A program made the position numbers and the translations under genes. A DNA stretch of 48,010 bases. Origin: Carex sylvatica. Lineage: Eukaryota > Streptophyta > Magnoliopsida > Poales > Cyperaceae. Every line of letters begins with the position of its first letter. The first letter of the stretch is position 1. Location of the stretch: NCBI GenBank assembly GCA_964058845.1, contig CAXKVR010000297.1, positions 1-48,010 on the forward strand, written 5' to 3'. Shown here in pieces: positions 46,861 to 48,010 of the stretch. Below the pieces are notes generated by a model. It ran no database searches. It had not been told where the DNA came from and worked only from the letters and a program-made list of their open reading frames with translations.

Positions 46861-48010
46861 TTTTAGTATGATATTCATATTGAGTGGTTGAATTCAACTG
46901 TTTGAATTTTAAAAATAAAGATAAAAAATGTCAAGCATCATAAGACATGAGAAATATAAGACATGTTAACCTTTCTTGTTGAAAAATGAACGTTAAAACT
47001 ATTCAAATTAATGTAATTTTACAAACTTTTGATAACAATTATTTAAAATAAAATTGAAATATTGAAACATCTCCATCCTAGCAATTAAAATTAGTTTCTA
47101 AACTACTTATGGAAAAGGTTCAGAAATTAAAATCTAAGTTAATTTTGAATTCCTTATTGTTACTTCTAATTTTCTTATGCGACCCCACAACTATATATTT
47201 TTTTTATTTATATATAGAAAAAAAAAGATTATATTTAACTATTTTACTTTAACAATTAAATTTTTGTTTTAAATTATTGAAGTTTTTAAAGATACAATAA
47301 AGTAAAAAAAACATCAAATTATTTAAAGCCTTCTCATTTAATTATTTATTAACTTCACAAATAATGCTCAAATGCTTTAAATAAAAAATAAGATAAATTT
47401 CACTGAAGATTACTAAATTTTATCACTCAAATTTAATTTGTTTATTTTTAGTCACTCAACTCTATTATATGTTTAATTTAAGTTATTATATATTTTTTTT
47501 CTTTAAATTATAACAGAATATACTCATTCCGTCCAAAATAATAACATATGAGCATATTTTATTAGTATTTTAGACAAAAAAATTATAGAGTGACTTACAA
47601 ATAAATAAATTAAATTTAAATAATTAATTGACAAATGATAAAATTTAAAATTTATTAAGTTTTAGTAAAATTTACCTTAAAAAATAAAAGAACTTCACGA
47701 ATAATTTCAGAAACTCTAGCTAAACTTTAAATAAAATGTGTTCGTTTTAAGATCAGAATCCGAGATAACAGCCAAAAAGAAGTATTCAAACCTCCGTAAT
47801 GAAAATGTTTGATTGCACAAATTGCCATAAACTCTTATCCTTAATGCATCTAAAATAAATTTTAATAGCTTAAAATCGACATAAAAATTCAATCAACCGC
47901 CAAATCCCAATTCTTTCTCCTCCTCTTTCCCCTCGCAGATACCGAACCAAATTTAATTGTAAACCTAATTTTTTCTCTTTTCTCGAGCAAATTTAAACCT
48001 CGATCAAAAC
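46861..48010. other. AT-rich DNA; possible leader of a gene beyond the window edge
   Basis: No coding segment is supportable. The last ~110 bases (from about 47895) change to a C/T-rich composition (ctttctcctcctctttcccc), like a plant 5' leader, so a plus-strand gene may begin just past 48010. Confidence 0.35.

Overview
This is a nuclear plant DNA window: AT-rich, with GT-AG introns, intronless and multi-exon genes, a chloroplast-import gene (TIC40), an AUX/IAA-type gene, a CRINKLY4-related receptor kinase and many plant-type MITEs. It looks like a flowering plant. The dispersed inverted repeats with 'cgatccaaaccgtt' arms remind me of monocots such as pineapple, but that is only an impression.

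Layout. 1-3.1 kb: a short spliced gene (+) for a 99-residue protein made almost only of the AUX/IAA PB1 domain. 3.1-16.5 kb: gene-poor, repeat-rich DNA. It holds a 211-bp MITE, a 1-kb Mutator-like element with long terminal inverted repeats and the N-terminal part of a MuDR-type transposase, a 119-bp minisatellite (14 copies, with a 5-monomer/596-bp higher-order period), and several hairpin MITEs. 16.6-18.9 kb (-): intact intronless CCR4/ACR4-like receptor kinase. 19-23.7 kb: intergenic with decayed MITEs. 23.7-27.9 kb (-): complete 14-exon TIC40 (440 aa). 28.7-30.7 kb (-): complete 4-exon NSRP1-like splicing regulator (306 aa). 31.06-33.95 kb: a 2.9-kb element with a 10-bp target duplication and younger MITEs nested inside it. 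34.97-35.09 kb: a tRNA-derived SINE. 35.3-38.6 kb: no recognised gene. 38.7-39.7 kb: three MITEs in a row, the last ending about 100 bp before the next start codon. 39.84-44.08 kb (+): an importin-5-like HEAT-repeat gene that lacks the family's acidic segment and C-terminal third and has a GA instead of GT splice donor. 45.1-45.7 kb (-): frameshifted LINE reverse-transcriptase tail. 46-48 kb: repeats, AT-rich DNA and perhaps the leader of a gene beyond the window.

The genes form no operon or cluster. TIC40 and the NSRP1-like gene are ordinary conserved housekeeping genes. The most informative items are the decaying importin-5-like copy, the PB1-only AUX/IAA-like gene, the higher-order minisatellite, and the MITEs that share hairpin arms but carry different ends. 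I saw no clearly new biological system. All exon models were made by eye from splice signals, reading frame and remembered family motifs; no search was run.
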